The notes beneath the pieces were generated by a model. It worked only from the letters and a program-made list of their open reading frames with translations. It had not been told where the DNA came from and made no database searches. From an uncultured Anaerolineae bacterium (GTDB lineage Bacteria; Chloroflexota; Anaerolineae; JACIWP01): a DNA stretch of 43,336 bases. Both the position numbers and the translations under genes were made by a program. The DNA lies in contig CALIBQ010000081.1 in assembly GCA_938049385.1 (NCBI GenBank), forward strand, positions 1 to 43,336. Direction: 5' to 3'. Positions 1 through 8,190 of this stretch are shown here, piece after piece. The stretch's first letter is position 1. Each line of letters begins with the position of its first letter.

Positions 1-1
1 C

Positions 2-720
2 ACGTCCACCCCCACCTCCACACCCACGGATACGCCGACACCGACCGTGACCCATACGCCGACGGCTACCGCCACCCCAACGGACACCGCCACGCCGACT
101 GCCACCTACACGCCGTCGCCAACCCCAACGGACACGAGCACACCCACACATACTCCATCGCCGACGGCCACCGAGGCACCCACGCCCACATTCACCCCGA
201 CGCCGTCTGCGACGCCGACAGCTACTGCAACCGACACTCCTGCGCCGACCGCCACGGCCACGGAGACGCCAACGTATACGCCGTCCCCCACATCTACATT
301 CACACCAACCGCAACGGCCACCGCTACATTTACGCCGGCGCCGACCCATACCTCCACGCACACGCCGGCGCCGACGACAACGCCCACTTCCACTGCTACT
401 GCGACGTCCACTCCGCGACCGACGGCGACCTTTACGCCGGCCGTGCCGGCCACTCACACGCCCACGCCGCTCCCGCCAATACTGCCGCCCATCGTTACGG
501 CGACGCCAACCGCCAGCACGACACCGACGCCAGCGCCGACGGGCACACCAACCGCCGCAACGCCCATCCCAACACCCACCCGGGCGACGCCGACCGCCAG
601 CGCCACGACAGCGCCGGCCTCGCCGACATACACCGCGACCCCAGCACCGGACGCAACCGCCACTTCCACCGCGACGGCAGTGCCCCTGCCCGTGGAAACG
701 GCCACACCTGCCCCGACATC
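2..720 (+). repeat. Low-complexity ACG/CCG-type repeat encoding Thr-Pro linker
   Basis: Degenerate hexamer-like units built from ACN and CCN codons run almost without interruption for about 700 bases. They keep one reading frame and encode Thr-Pro-rich protein. They are diverged rather than identical, so this is an old coding repeat and not a CRISPR or satellite array. Confidence 0.7.
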
Positions 721-964
721 CACAGCGGCTCCCACGGGGACGCCGCTCCCGACACCGACGGCCGCGCCGGCGCCGCCTGCCTCCGCTGTCTGCCTTCCCT
801 GTGCGCCGGTGTTTATCTTGCTGGGCTTACTGCTGGTGGCCGCCATGGTGCTTTTGCGCAGTCCTGGACTGCTGGATCGGCAGAGCCGGCGCCCGCTGAC
901 GCCGGCGGATTGGGAGGAGACGGCGGCTCTATCAGGAGGTTCCGGGGATGAACGCATGGAATAA
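2..964 (+). CDS. Thr/Pro-rich surface protein with C-terminal membrane anchor (5' partial)
   Basis: The frame is open through the left edge of the window, so the N-terminus is missing. A GTG at 47 is only an internal codon. Nearly all of the visible protein is a low-complexity Thr-Pro-Ala-Ser array, the kind of spacer that holds extracellular domains away from the cell. It is followed by a Cys-Leu-Pro-Cys motif and one hydrophobic segment (codons around 800-875), then a short basic and acidic cytoplasmic tail. This is the layout of a C-terminally anchored wall or surface protein; the functional domain would lie upstream. The stop overlaps the next gene by 17 bases, so the two are probably translationally coupled. 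Function is unknown. Confidence 0.7.
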   Translation, partial: TSTPTSTPTDTPTPTVTHTPTATATPTDTATPTATYTPSPTPTDTSTPTHTPSPTATEAPTPTFTPTPSATPTATATDTPAPTATATETPTYTPSPTSTFTPTATATATFTPAPTHTSTHTPAPTTTPTSTATATSTPRPTATFTPAVPATHTPTPLPPILPPIVTATPTASTTPTPAPTGTPTAATPIPTPTRATPTASATTAPASPTYTATPAPDATATSTATAVPLPVETATPAPTSTAAPTGTPLPTPTAAPAPPASAVCLPCAPVFILLGLLLVAAMVLLRSPGLLDRQSRRPLTPADWEETAALSGGSGDERME

Positions 965-1943
965 GCGCCAGCGGCTGGAAGCAGTCCTGCATGGGGAGCC
1001 GGCGGACCGCGTGCCGGCGGCGCTCTGGCGCCACTTTCCCGGCGATGACCAGGACCCGCAGGCCCTGGCGGCGGCCCATGCCGCTTTCCAGCGGGAATTC
1101 GACTTCGACTTTCTCAAGGTTTCGCCGGCCAGCAGTTTCTGTGTGGAAGATTGGGGCGCTGAGCACTATTACGATGGCAACCCAGAAGGTGCGCGGCGCT
1201 ACAGCCGGCGCGTGGTGCAGGAGCCGGCGGATTGGTATCGGCTGGAGGAGCTGGACGCCACGCAGGGAGCGCTGGGCCGGCAGTTGCACTGCCTGCGCCG
1301 GCTGGCGAAGGAACTGCCCGAAACGCCGCTGGTCCAGACGGTTTTCAACCCTCTATCGCAGGCGCGCTACCTGGCCGGCGACGAGCGCATGCTGATCCAT
1401 ATGCGGACACATCCGCAGGCCCTGCTGGCCGGCCTGGAGATCATCACCCGCACCACCGTCCGCTTTGTGGAAGAGGTCACGGCGGCCGGCGCCGCTGGCA
1501 TTTTCCTGGCGGTGCAGAGCGCTTCCTACCGCATCATGAGCGAGGAGGAATACCGCCGCTTTGGCCGGCCCTTCGACCTGCGGGTGCTGGAGGCGCTGGG
1601 CCGGCGGGCCTGGTTCTCCGTGCTCCACATCCACGGTCAAGACATCATGTTCGACCTGCTGGCGGACTACCCGGTGCAGGCCGTGAACTGGCACGACCGG
1701 CAGACACCGCCGGCGCTGTCCGAGGCCCTGACGCGCACGCGCGCCGCGCTGATCGGCGGCCTGCGCCAGTGGGAGACTATGGTCTGCGGCACGCCGGTGG
1801 ACGTCCAGCGCGAGGCCGCCGACGCCATCGCCCAGACAGGGGGACGGAGGTTCATCCTGGGCACTGGCTGTGTCACGCCGGTGGTCGCGCCCACCATCAA
1901 CATTCGGGCCGCCCGGCAAGCTGTGGAAAACTCGGGCCAATAG
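948..1943 (+). CDS. Uroporphyrinogen decarboxylase (URO-D) family protein
   Basis: 331 residues with the URO-D-like opening ([20 protein letters not shown]) and a TIM-barrel-like organisation ending in a GTGCVTPV segment typical of the corrinoid-methyltransferase and URO-D superfamily. It lacks the Arg-rich substrate loop (MRQAGR) of true HemE, so haem synthesis is unlikely. Members of this branch are usually methyltransferase-like proteins of unknown substrate. The ATG at 948 has AGGAGG nine bases upstream, inside the preceding gene. No corrinoid protein or methyltransferase partner is visible nearby. Family assignment is good; the reaction is unknown. Confidence 0.8.
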   Translation: MNAWNKRQRLEAVLHGEPADRVPAALWRHFPGDDQDPQALAAAHAAFQREFDFDFLKVSPASSFCVEDWGAEHYYDGNPEGARRYSRRVVQEPADWYRLEELDATQGALGRQLHCLRRLAKELPETPLVQTVFNPLSQARYLAGDERMLIHMRTHPQALLAGLEIITRTTVRFVEEVTAAGAAGIFLAVQSASYRIMSEEEYRRFGRPFDLRVLEALGRRAWFSVLHIHGQDIMFDLLADYPVQAVNWHDRQTPPALSEALTRTRAALIGGLRQWETMVCGTPVDVQREAADAIAQTGGRRFILGTGCVTPVVAPTINIRAARQAVENSGQ

Positions 1944-1951
1944 CCCCGGTT

Positions 1952-1983
1952 TTCTGTGGATAACCCGCGAGTTATCCACAGAA
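1952..1983. promoter_or_regulatory. Perfect inverted pair of DnaA boxes
   Basis: Arms TTCTGTGGATAAC (1952-1964) and GTTATCCACAGAA (1971-1983) are exact reverse complements, separated by CCGCGA. Each holds a consensus DnaA box TTATCCACA: minus strand at 1955-1963 and plus strand at 1972-1980. A weaker TTTTCCACA (minus strand) lies at 1922-1930 in the end of the upstream gene. The site sits in the 74-base gap between two plus-strand genes. It could bind a DnaA dimer or oligomer, or act as a stem-loop. It has no T-tract, so a terminator is less likely. Confidence 0.75.
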
Positions 1984-2017
1984 CGAGGCGCCGGCATGTT
2001 GAGGAAATGAGCTGTAA

Positions 2018-2506
2018 ATGGGGAAAACCGTCTGGCAACCAGCAGTAGCAGTTTCCGCCCTCATCTGGCGGGCTGGCAAAGAGGTGCTGTTCCTGCATCG
2101 GGTACAGCCGCCGCGCATCTGGGTACCGCCCGGCGGCCGTGTGGAGGCCGGCGAAACCCCTATTTCAGCCTTACAGCGGGAAATTCGCGAGGAAACCGGC
2201 CTGGAAGATGTCGCAATCCTGGCCCCCTGCATCGTCGAGGCCGGCCTGCACGACAGTCAGGACATCCTGTTCATTGACTACGTATGCGCCTACCGGGCCG
2301 GCGAGGTCCGGCTGGACCCTGCGGAGCATGACGGCTTTCAGTGGCTGGATATGGCGCAACTGGAAGCGGCGGAGGTGCACATTTCCTTGGCGGCCGGCGG
2401 CGAACTGCTGTACCATTACCGCTGGCACAAGGAGGAGCTGATCCTCTCCCACAGTCCTGAGCAGTTGCGCTTCAGCCGGCGCCTGCTCCAATGTCTGGCC
2501 GAATGA
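2018..2506 (+). CDS. Nudix hydrolase
   Basis: 162 residues with a complete Nudix box at residues 40-62: G40, E46, then R54-E55-I56-R57-E58-E59-T60-G61-L62, matching GX5EX7REUXEEXGU. These residues bind the divalent metals used to hydrolyse a nucleoside diphosphate linked to another group. Substrate cannot be read from the sequence; the WVPPGGRVE stretch is generic. The gene is convergent with the HD-domain gene, with one base between the two stop codons. The ATG at 2018 is preceded only by a weak GAGG. Confidence 0.9.
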   Translation: MGKTVWQPAVAVSALIWRAGKEVLFLHRVQPPRIWVPPGGRVEAGETPISALQREIREETGLEDVAILAPCIVEAGLHDSQDILFIDYVCAYRAGEVRLDPAEHDGFQWLDMAQLEAAEVHISLAAGGELLYHYRWHKEELILSHSPEQLRFSRRLLQCLAE

Positions 2507-2507
2507 G

Positions 2508-3287
2508 TTACTCCCCCAACGTGTAGAAATCGAGGATGCGCTTCTCCGTCTCGCCGGCGATATGGGCGCGCAGTTGGACGTACGGCGCGATGGATGAGCT
2601 GGCCAGCTTGCGCTTGAGCAGTTCGTCGAGCTGAAAGATGCCGGCCGAGTTGCTCATGGTCACCTCGATGCGGATGGGCGTCTTCTCCCCTTTCTCGATA
2701 CTGACGTTCTCGATGGCCATAGCAGACACCGAATGGATGTTGGCCTGGCCGGCCTCGAAGGGGATGCGGGAACGCCCCTGCGTCATGTCCAGGGCGTCCG
2801 CCACCTTGACCACGCCGGCCTCGATGGTCAGACAGCGCTGGTCCGCGCGGTGGGCGATAATGGCATGCATGGCCTCTGAGATGATAATGGTACGTTGAGG
2901 CTCTTGGAACAGCTCTCCCACCAGCTCCCGAAGCTTGCTGTGGGCGATCAGCAGGCTGTACAGCTCGTGGTTGTCCCGATGGATGGAAATTCCCACATCG
3001 TGAAACAGTGCCGCCAGCACCACAATGACCTCGGCGAAAGCCGGGTCCAGCTCATAGTTGACCTGCACGCTGGGTTTGATGCCGGCTTCTATCAGCAAAC
3101 GCAGGAGCTTCAGCGCGGCGTTGGCAACAATGCGGATATGCACCTCGCCGTGATCGCTGATACCGGAGCGGTCCACAGCGTTGATGTTGGCGCACTGCCA
3201 GAGCTGATGCAGTTCCGCATCCGCATTCACCTTTTCCATTAGCCTCTGCAGATGTTCGTTATGCCTGGCCGGCAAATTGATCGGCAT
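2508..3287 (-). CDS. HD-domain phosphohydrolase
   Basis: 259 residues with HD-superfamily metal ligands: DHGEVH near residue 45, FHDVG near residue 95, then H and AHRAD, and a later KVADALDMTQGR motif. Such proteins hydrolyse nucleotides or phosphoesters; the substrate here is not predictable. The ATG at 3287 lies 29 bases inside the end of recF and has GAGGAGG upstream, so it is coupled to recF. It is the last gene of the small CxxC protein-prs-recF operon and ends head-on against the Nudix gene. Confidence 0.8.
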   Translation of the reverse strand: MPINLPARHNEHLQRLMEKVNADAELHQLWQCANINAVDRSGISDHGEVHIRIVANAALKLLRLLIEAGIKPSVQVNYELDPAFAEVIVVLAALFHDVGISIHRDNHELYSLLIAHSKLRELVGELFQEPQRTIIISEAMHAIIAHRADQRCLTIEAGVVKVADALDMTQGRSRIPFEAGQANIHSVSAMAIENVSIEKGEKTPIRIEVTMSNSAGIFQLDELLKRKLASSSIAPYVQLRAHIAGETEKRILDFYTLGE

Positions 3288-4500
3288 CTTCTGCCTCCTC
3301 GTTTTCGGGTAAAGCGTTCATCTCATGATTGACCCACTGTGCATGCGGAATCAGGGAGCCTTGGCGGACATGCCAGACAGCGGCTTGCTGTAAGAAGGCG
3401 TCGGGAAAGTCGCGCAAATCAGTGGTGGTGATGATGGCCTGATGGGTGCCGGCCAGCAGTTCTGCCATATAGCGCCGGCGCGGCGCATCCAGCTCTGACA
3501 TCAGGTCATCCAGCAGTAACAGGGGCCTCTCGCCGGTTTGCATCCGGATGAACTCCGCCTCGGCCAGCTTCAGCGCCAGCGCCGCAGTGCGCTGTTGGCC
3601 GCGCGAGCCGAAGGCCCGCAGGTCGTAGCCGTTGATGGTAAAGAGCAGGTCGTCGCGATGGGGACCAACCAGGGTTTGGCCGGCGGCGATCTCCCGCCGG
3701 CGGTTGGATCCCAGCGCGGCCAGCATCCGCTCCGCCAGTCCCGCCGGCACAGGGGCAGATCCCGCTTCCAGATCGCTGAGCGTGGAACGGTAGCGCATTT
3801 CCAGGGCCTCCCCGCCGGCGGTGAGCTGGCTCTGAAATTCGGCGGCCAGGCCGGCCAACTGCGTCACGGCAGACAGCCGGCGCGCCAGCAGGGCACCCCC
3901 GTGTTCCGCCAGCTTGACATCCCAGAAGGTCAACTGTTCCAGGTCTCCGCCGGCCTCCCGCAGGAGGCGGAGCAAGCGGTTCCGCCGCTCCAGCACCTGA
4001 TTGTACTGCACCAGATGGGAGCAGTAGGAGCGGTCTACCTGGCAAAGCATGACGTCCAGGTAGCGCCGGCGGCCGGCCGGCGAGCCGGCGATGAGGTCGA
4101 TGTCCTCCGGCCAGAACATCACCACTTTCAGCTCGCCCAGCAGGTCCAGGGCACGTTTTGGGACGCCGTCGATGCGAATTTGCTTGCGGAAGACCATCTG
4201 TCCATTGGACTGCTGGACGGGAGCGATGATCAGCTCCAGCCGGCGCGGCTCCCCACGCTTTTCGATCTCCGCCGCCAGGCGCGCGAAGGGCAGGGGTTCA
4301 CTGCCGGCATCCCAAGCGATCAACTGCTGGTCCGTTTGGGCGTGCGGGGACTTGCTGGTGGCCAGCAAATACACGGCTTCCAGCAAGTTGGTCTTGCCCT
4401 GGGCATTGGGTCCCTGCAGGATGGTCAGGGGACAGGGGAAGGCCAGCTCCAAACGGCGGTAATTGCGGAAATTTACCAGGACCAGATGCTTGAGATACAC
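3259..4500 (-). CDS. recF: DNA replication and repair protein RecF
   Basis: 413 residues, SMC-like ATPase. The N-terminus is YLKHLVLVNFRNY, the Walker A motif is GPNAQGKT at residues 30-37, the ABC-type signature region reads FGSRGQQRTAALALKLAEAE, and a Walker B/D-loop region reads LLLDDLMSELD near the C-terminus. RecF loads RecA at gapped DNA with RecO and RecR, and is often found close to dnaA as here. The start is a GTG at 4500, which gives the family-typical N-terminus; the ribosome site is weak. The C-terminus is slightly extended with an acidic tail (PENEEAEDADQ), which overlaps the HD gene. Confidence 0.95.
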   Translation of the reverse strand: MYLKHLVLVNFRNYRRLELAFPCPLTILQGPNAQGKTNLLEAVYLLATSKSPHAQTDQQLIAWDAGSEPLPFARLAAEIEKRGEPRRLELIIAPVQQSNGQMVFRKQIRIDGVPKRALDLLGELKVVMFWPEDIDLIAGSPAGRRRYLDVMLCQVDRSYCSHLVQYNQVLERRNRLLRLLREAGGDLEQLTFWDVKLAEHGGALLARRLSAVTQLAGLAAEFQSQLTAGGEALEMRYRSTLSDLEAGSAPVPAGLAERMLAALGSNRRREIAAGQTLVGPHRDDLLFTINGYDLRAFGSRGQQRTAALALKLAEAEFIRMQTGERPLLLLDDLMSELDAPRRRYMAELLAGTHQAIITTTDLRDFPDAFLQQAAVWHVRQGSLIPHAQWVNHEMNALPENEEAEDADQFAGQA

Positions 4501-4527
4501 AAAGCGCGCCTTCCCCGTCCCTAAGAT

Positions 4528-5481
4528 TTAGTAGGAAAAAAGGGGTTGTACAGAGCCGCCCTCGACATTGCGGCGGATGGTTTCCCCAAAGGCCGGCGCC
4601 ACCGACAGGATGGTCATGTTGGGAAGCCGCTTCTCTTCCGGTATGGACACCGTATTGGTCGTAATAATCTCCTTCAGGTCGAGATTCTGCAAGCGCTGGA
4701 TCGCCGGTCCAGTGAACAGCCCATGGGCGCACACCAAAGTGATGGAACGGGCACCGCGATCATACAGCAGTTGTGCGGTGCCCACCATCGTGCCGGCGGT
4801 GGCAATCTCATCGTCGTAAATGATGGCGTCCATGCCGTGCACTTCACCAATCAGGGAATCTACCTGTACGTGGGCATCGTCAATGCGCTGTTTGCTGACC
4901 GCCGCCATCGGAACGCCCAACTGCCGCGCCAGCTTGCTGGTCTGTTTGGCGCGTCCCATATCTGGTGCCACCAGCACGGCACGCGATAAGTCCTTCTGCC
5001 GCAAGTATTCGATGAAAATGGGTTGGTCCGAAAGGTGATCCATGGGGACGCTGAAAAAGCCGTGCACCTGCGGCGAGTGCAGTGTCATGGTGATGACATG
5101 ATTAGCGCCGGCGGTAACCAGCAAGTCAGCGATCAGACGGGCGGCAATGGAGATGCGCGGTTCGTCCTTCTTGTCGGAGCGGGCGTAGGAGAAATACGGG
5201 ATAACCGCCGTGATGCGGCGCGCCGATGCGCCGCGCGCCGCATCGCACATCAGGAGCAGTTCCAGCAGGTGCTCGTTGGCCGGCGGCGACAGCGGCTGAA
5301 CGATATACACATCCTTTTCGCGCACACTGTCGCGCAGTTGCACGAAAAGGTTGTCATTGGAGAAGCGCCGGGTTTCCGATGGGCTGAGAGGGATGCCTAG
5401 ATAGGCGGCGATCTCGCATGCAAGCTCGCGATGGGCCTGACCGCTGAACAGCCGACAGCGATTGGCAAGATGTTCTGTCAT
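4528..5481 (-). CDS. prs: Ribose-phosphate pyrophosphokinase
   Basis: 317 residues, the usual length. It makes PRPP from ribose 5-phosphate and ATP. Conserved segments are FSGQAHREL, RFSNDNLFVQLRDSVREKDV, PYFSYARSDKKD (residues 95-106), HSPQVHGFFSVPMDHL and the PRPP-binding loop DDEIATAGT (223-231). The catalytic flexible loop reads SKQRIDD rather than the common KRR form, with K197 and R199 kept. The PRPP loop carries E-I-A in place of the usual M-I-D. It is probably active but a divergent subtype. It lies 27 bases upstream of recF and 36 bases downstream of the small CxxC gene, in one operon. Confidence 0.93.
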   Translation of the reverse strand: MTEHLANRCRLFSGQAHRELACEIAAYLGIPLSPSETRRFSNDNLFVQLRDSVREKDVYIVQPLSPPANEHLLELLLMCDAARGASARRITAVIPYFSYARSDKKDEPRISIAARLIADLLVTAGANHVITMTLHSPQVHGFFSVPMDHLSDQPIFIEYLRQKDLSRAVLVAPDMGRAKQTSKLARQLGVPMAAVSKQRIDDAHVQVDSLIGEVHGMDAIIYDDEIATAGTMVGTAQLLYDRGARSITLVCAHGLFTGPAIQRLQNLDLKEIITTNTVSIPEEKRLPNMTILSVAPAFGETIRRNVEGGSVQPLFSY

Positions 5482-5517
5482 GCAATCATCCCCCGCACCA
5501 GAGCTGGCTGGTCTGCA

Positions 5518-5829
5518 TTAATCTTCGTGATAATCTGCGGCCTCGATAAAGCTTCCGCCTTCAATCACCCGTTCGATAAGCTGACGGTTGGCATCGAAGT
5601 AGAGATACACCTCTACAGGGTTGAAACAGCGCTTGCGGCCGATCAGGGTTTTGTGGGTGAAATAGCCCTCTCCCTCCTCTTGCGGGCTCAGATCATTGCG
5701 CAAATCCACGCGCGTGCGGATGGTCTCGCCGCACTTTCCGCATCGGACATACACCCAGTACGCAGAGACATCGCCGGCTTCCGGGCGTCTGCCGCCCAAC
5801 GCCTGCCGCACCCGATCCCACAACCCCAT
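5518..5829 (-). CDS. Small conserved protein with CxxC motif
   Basis: 103 residues starting MGLWDRVRQALGG. The ATG at 5829 has GGAGGTGGAG just upstream; a longer open frame extends back to 6120 but lacks a ribosome site and runs through the DnaA-box region. The RCGKCGE motif (residues 29-35) and a later RKRCF suggest a small zinc-ribbon-like fold, followed by a hydrophobic beta stretch (VEVYLYFD). I do not recognise a named family with certainty. It is the first gene of the operon leading into prs, recF and the HD protein. Confidence 0.7.
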   Translation of the reverse strand: MGLWDRVRQALGGRRPEAGDVSAYWVYVRCGKCGETIRTRVDLRNDLSPQEEGEGYFTHKTLIGRKRCFNPVEVYLYFDANRQLIERVIEGGSFIEAADYHED

Positions 5830-5866
5830 TTCTCCACCTCCATTTCTACCTGGCCACCCCACGTGT

Positions 5867-5895
5867 ATTATACCACAGGGCCGGCTGGTTTCTGA
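5867..5895 (-). promoter_or_regulatory. Candidate promoter for the CxxC-prs-recF-HD operon
   Basis: On the minus strand a perfect -10 TATAAT (5872-5867) is preceded at 17-18 bases by a poor -35 (TCAGAA at 5895-5890, or TTCAGA one base further out). It lies about 40 bases upstream of the ATG at 5829. The -10 is convincing and the -35 is weak. Confidence 0.45.
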
Positions 5896-5899
5896 AACT

Positions 5900-6390
5900 G
5901 GAGAGGCGGAATCGGCCGGCGGTGTGCACTGCCAGGCTGTATTACAGCGTATCTGAACATTATCCTTTGGGTAGAATATGTACTTGTAGCAGTCGTCGTA
6001 ATAGGGGCTGGGGATAAGTGGATGGCCGGCCGTTTCCCACGATATCTTGGGGGCTGTGCATGTCGTACAGCTAGATGGCAAATAAAGGGCAAAGGTGGGC
6101 ATTCCAATTCCTCTGGACAACGTGTGCAGGAATCATGGTGCCCTGTGGAAAAATACCCCCGCCGATCAGGGCATTCCGGTGCAGTTTGCCGGCCCTGTGG
6201 ATAGCTCCGGCCGGCTTTCCACAGCCCTATATATAGTCCATTTTCCCGGCCAAGGTGCAGATTTGTACCCCACCCCGGGCATGAAAAAAGCCCGCCGGCG
6301 CCGCGGCAGGCTGGCGGGCTTTCTATTCCCCAAAGTTATCCCCAGAACAGGTCATTTATCCACAGTTTTGGGCACTTTATCCACAACATG
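5900..6390. other. Candidate replication origin (oriC) downstream of dnaA
   Basis: The 522-base gap between dnaA and the small CxxC gene has no convincing gene. It holds DnaA-box-like 9-mers: TTATCCCCA (minus, 6009-6017), TTTTCCACA (minus, 6144-6152), CTATCCACA (minus, 6196-6204), CTTTCCACA (plus, 6215-6223), TTATCCCCA (plus, 6336-6344), and two perfect TTATCCACA (plus, 6356-6364 and 6377-6385). The 5930-6010 part is visibly richer in A and T than its surroundings and could unwind. The clustering beside dnaA and recF is the classic origin context. No GC-skew calculation was possible. Confidence 0.65.
6284..6324 (-). terminator. Rho-independent terminator of dnaA
   Basis: Perfect 10-bp arms AAAGCCCGCC (6287-6296) and GGCGGGCTTT (6313-6322), with a GC-rich loop. 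Read on the minus strand the stem ends in a run of six T residues (6289-6284). It lies about 30 bases after the dnaA stop and separates dnaA from the downstream minus-strand operon. Confidence 0.85.
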
Positions 6391-7755
6391 CGAGGATGCG
6401 TGATTCCTTTGTGCCGGCTGGTGCAGTGCCTCGCGCAGGTTGAGGTAATCGCGCCGCACACCGGTGTCCTCTTCGATGAGCCGGCCCAGCTTCTCACAGG
6501 CGTAAAGCACGGTGGTATGATCACGGCCGCCCAGCTGCTCGCCAATCTGCGGGAAGGAAAGCTCCAGCTCCGAGCGCAGGAGGTACATGGCCATCTGGCG
6601 GGCGAAAGCGATGTCTTTGCTCCGTTTTTTGCCCAGCAGGTCCTCCACCCGCAGATGGTAATAGCCGGCGACGGCGCGCAAAATGGCCTCCGGGTCCAGG
6701 TTCTGCGAGCGCAGGACGATGTCCTGCAGGGCCTGGGCGGCCACTTCCACCGTCAGCGGGGCACTCATCATATTGGCATAGATAATGACCCGGTTCAGGC
6801 TTCCTTCCAGCTCGCGGATGTTGCTCTGCACCTTGCGGGCGATGAATTCCAGCACTGTGTCAGGTACCGTGATGTTCTGCGTGTCCGCTTTGTTACGCAG
6901 GATGGCCAGGCGGGTCTCGAAATCGGGCGGGCTGATATCCGCCATGAGGCCGCCCTCGAACCGGGAGCGCAGTCGCTCCTCCAGGGCGTTGATGGCCTTG
7001 GGCGGTCGGTCGCTGGTGATAACGATCTGGCGGTTGGCGGCGTGCAGGGCGTTGAAGGTATGGAAGAATTCCTCCTGGGTGCTCTCCTTGCCGGCGATGA
7101 ACTGGATGTCGTCAATTAACAGCACATCAATGGAGCGGTATTTCTCGCGGAACTGCTCGGTGGTCTGGTTGCGGATGGAGTTGATGAGCTCGTTGGTGAA
7201 CTGTTCGGACGAGACGTAGCGCACACTCCGGCCGTGCTGTAGGGCGTAGTGGCCGATAGCGTGGAGCAGGTGTGTTTTGCCCAGGCCGACGCCGCCGTAC
7301 AGGAACAGGGGGTTATAGGCCGCCGCTGGCCGCTCCGCCACGGAGCGCGCCGCCGCATGGGCCAGCCGGTTGTTGGGGCCGACGACGAATGTCTCGAAGG
7401 TGTATCTCTCGTTGAGCTGTGCCTCGGCGCTGGAACGGGCGTAGGATGCCGGCGTCCAGAGGGTATCGGTGAGAAGCGGGCCGGCCTCCTGCTCACTCAG
7501 CTCATAGCTTTTGGGTTGGACGGCAAAGCGCACTTCCACCGAACGCCCCATGATGTTGGTCAGCGTGCGCTTAATCAGCCCCAACAGGCGGTTTTCCAGC
7601 CATTCCTTGGCGAAGTTGCTCTGGACCCCGATGATAAAAACGCCATCCTCGAATCCGATCACTGAGGTCTGCTTGACCCAGGTTTCGAACGTGGCCCGCG
7701 TCATTTGCAACTGGAGCTCGCCCAGTGCCGCTTGCCATATCTGGTTGGGATTCAT
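6352..7755 (-). CDS. dnaA: Chromosomal replication initiator DnaA
   Basis: 467 residues from MNPNQIWQAALGEL. An upstream ATG at 7782 adds nine residues but has no ribosome site. Domain I is residues 1-80, followed by a short linker, and the AAA+ domain has Walker A GGVGLGKT (154-161) and Walker B VLLIDDIQ (211-218). The DNA-binding domain IV carries the signature GGRDHTTVLYACEKL (409-423). The protein then runs on for a tail ending VVDKVPKTVDK, whose codons are the two perfect DnaA boxes at 6377-6385 and 6356-6364. It is followed directly by a terminator, so it is monocistronic; dnaN is not next to it in this window. Confidence 0.97.
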   Translation of the reverse strand: MNPNQIWQAALGELQLQMTRATFETWVKQTSVIGFEDGVFIIGVQSNFAKEWLENRLLGLIKRTLTNIMGRSVEVRFAVQPKSYELSEQEAGPLLTDTLWTPASYARSSAEAQLNERYTFETFVVGPNNRLAHAAARSVAERPAAAYNPLFLYGGVGLGKTHLLHAIGHYALQHGRSVRYVSSEQFTNELINSIRNQTTEQFREKYRSIDVLLIDDIQFIAGKESTQEEFFHTFNALHAANRQIVITSDRPPKAINALEERLRSRFEGGLMADISPPDFETRLAILRNKADTQNITVPDTVLEFIARKVQSNIRELEGSLNRVIIYANMMSAPLTVEVAAQALQDIVLRSQNLDPEAILRAVAGYYHLRVEDLLGKKRSKDIAFARQMAMYLLRSELELSFPQIGEQLGGRDHTTVLYACEKLGRLIEEDTGVRRDYLNLREALHQPAQRNHASSHVVDKVPKTVDK

Positions 7756-8092
7756 GTGCTCACAACTCCACAGTGTGGGCATGGTCTTGTGTCTGTGGTG
7801 TGCTACGATCCAGGCCAGGAACGTATCTTCTTGGAAAAAATAGACTGCTGTGCCGCAGGGACAAAGGCTCCCCCGTTCCGCAGGAGGACAACCGGCACTC
7901 TACACCATGGACACGTTGTACCAGCGGTCTCAAGGACAGGACGCGCCCTCTCCTTGCGCAAAGATGGTTGTACTTCTTGTAGCCTTGTCTTTGGAGAGGC
8001 CAGTGGATGGGGCGCAGACCCCTGACCTCACGCGGTAGAGCTGGGAGAAGTGCCGCAGACGATGTAATGGGGTGTCTGGGCGACCAGTGATT

Positions 8093-8121
8093 ATTGTAGC
8101 AGGAATTGCATTTTTTGGCAA
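8093..8121 (-). promoter_or_regulatory. Candidate dnaA promoter
   Basis: Minus strand: -35 TTGCCA (8121-8116), a 17-base spacer, and -10 TACAAT (8098-8093). Five of six bases match the consensus at each box. Transcription would begin near 8086, about 330 bases before the dnaA start codon. Confidence 0.55.
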
Positions 8122-8190
8122 TGCCCCGGATGCGGCTTTTGGGTGCTCCGGGCACTCTTTCCGGTGCGCCGGCATGTGCGGCCGGGGGCA

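Noticed and set aside
2-720. CRISPR-like or tandem satellite array
   Set aside because: The repeats are short, degenerate and contiguous without spacers, and they keep a Thr-Pro reading frame.
948-1943. HemE (uroporphyrinogen decarboxylase of haem synthesis)
   Set aside because: The substrate-binding Arg loop of HemE is missing; kept as URO-D family only.
1952-1983. Intrinsic terminator for the URO-D gene
   Set aside because: The arms are perfect but A/T-containing with no following T-tract, and both contain exact DnaA boxes.
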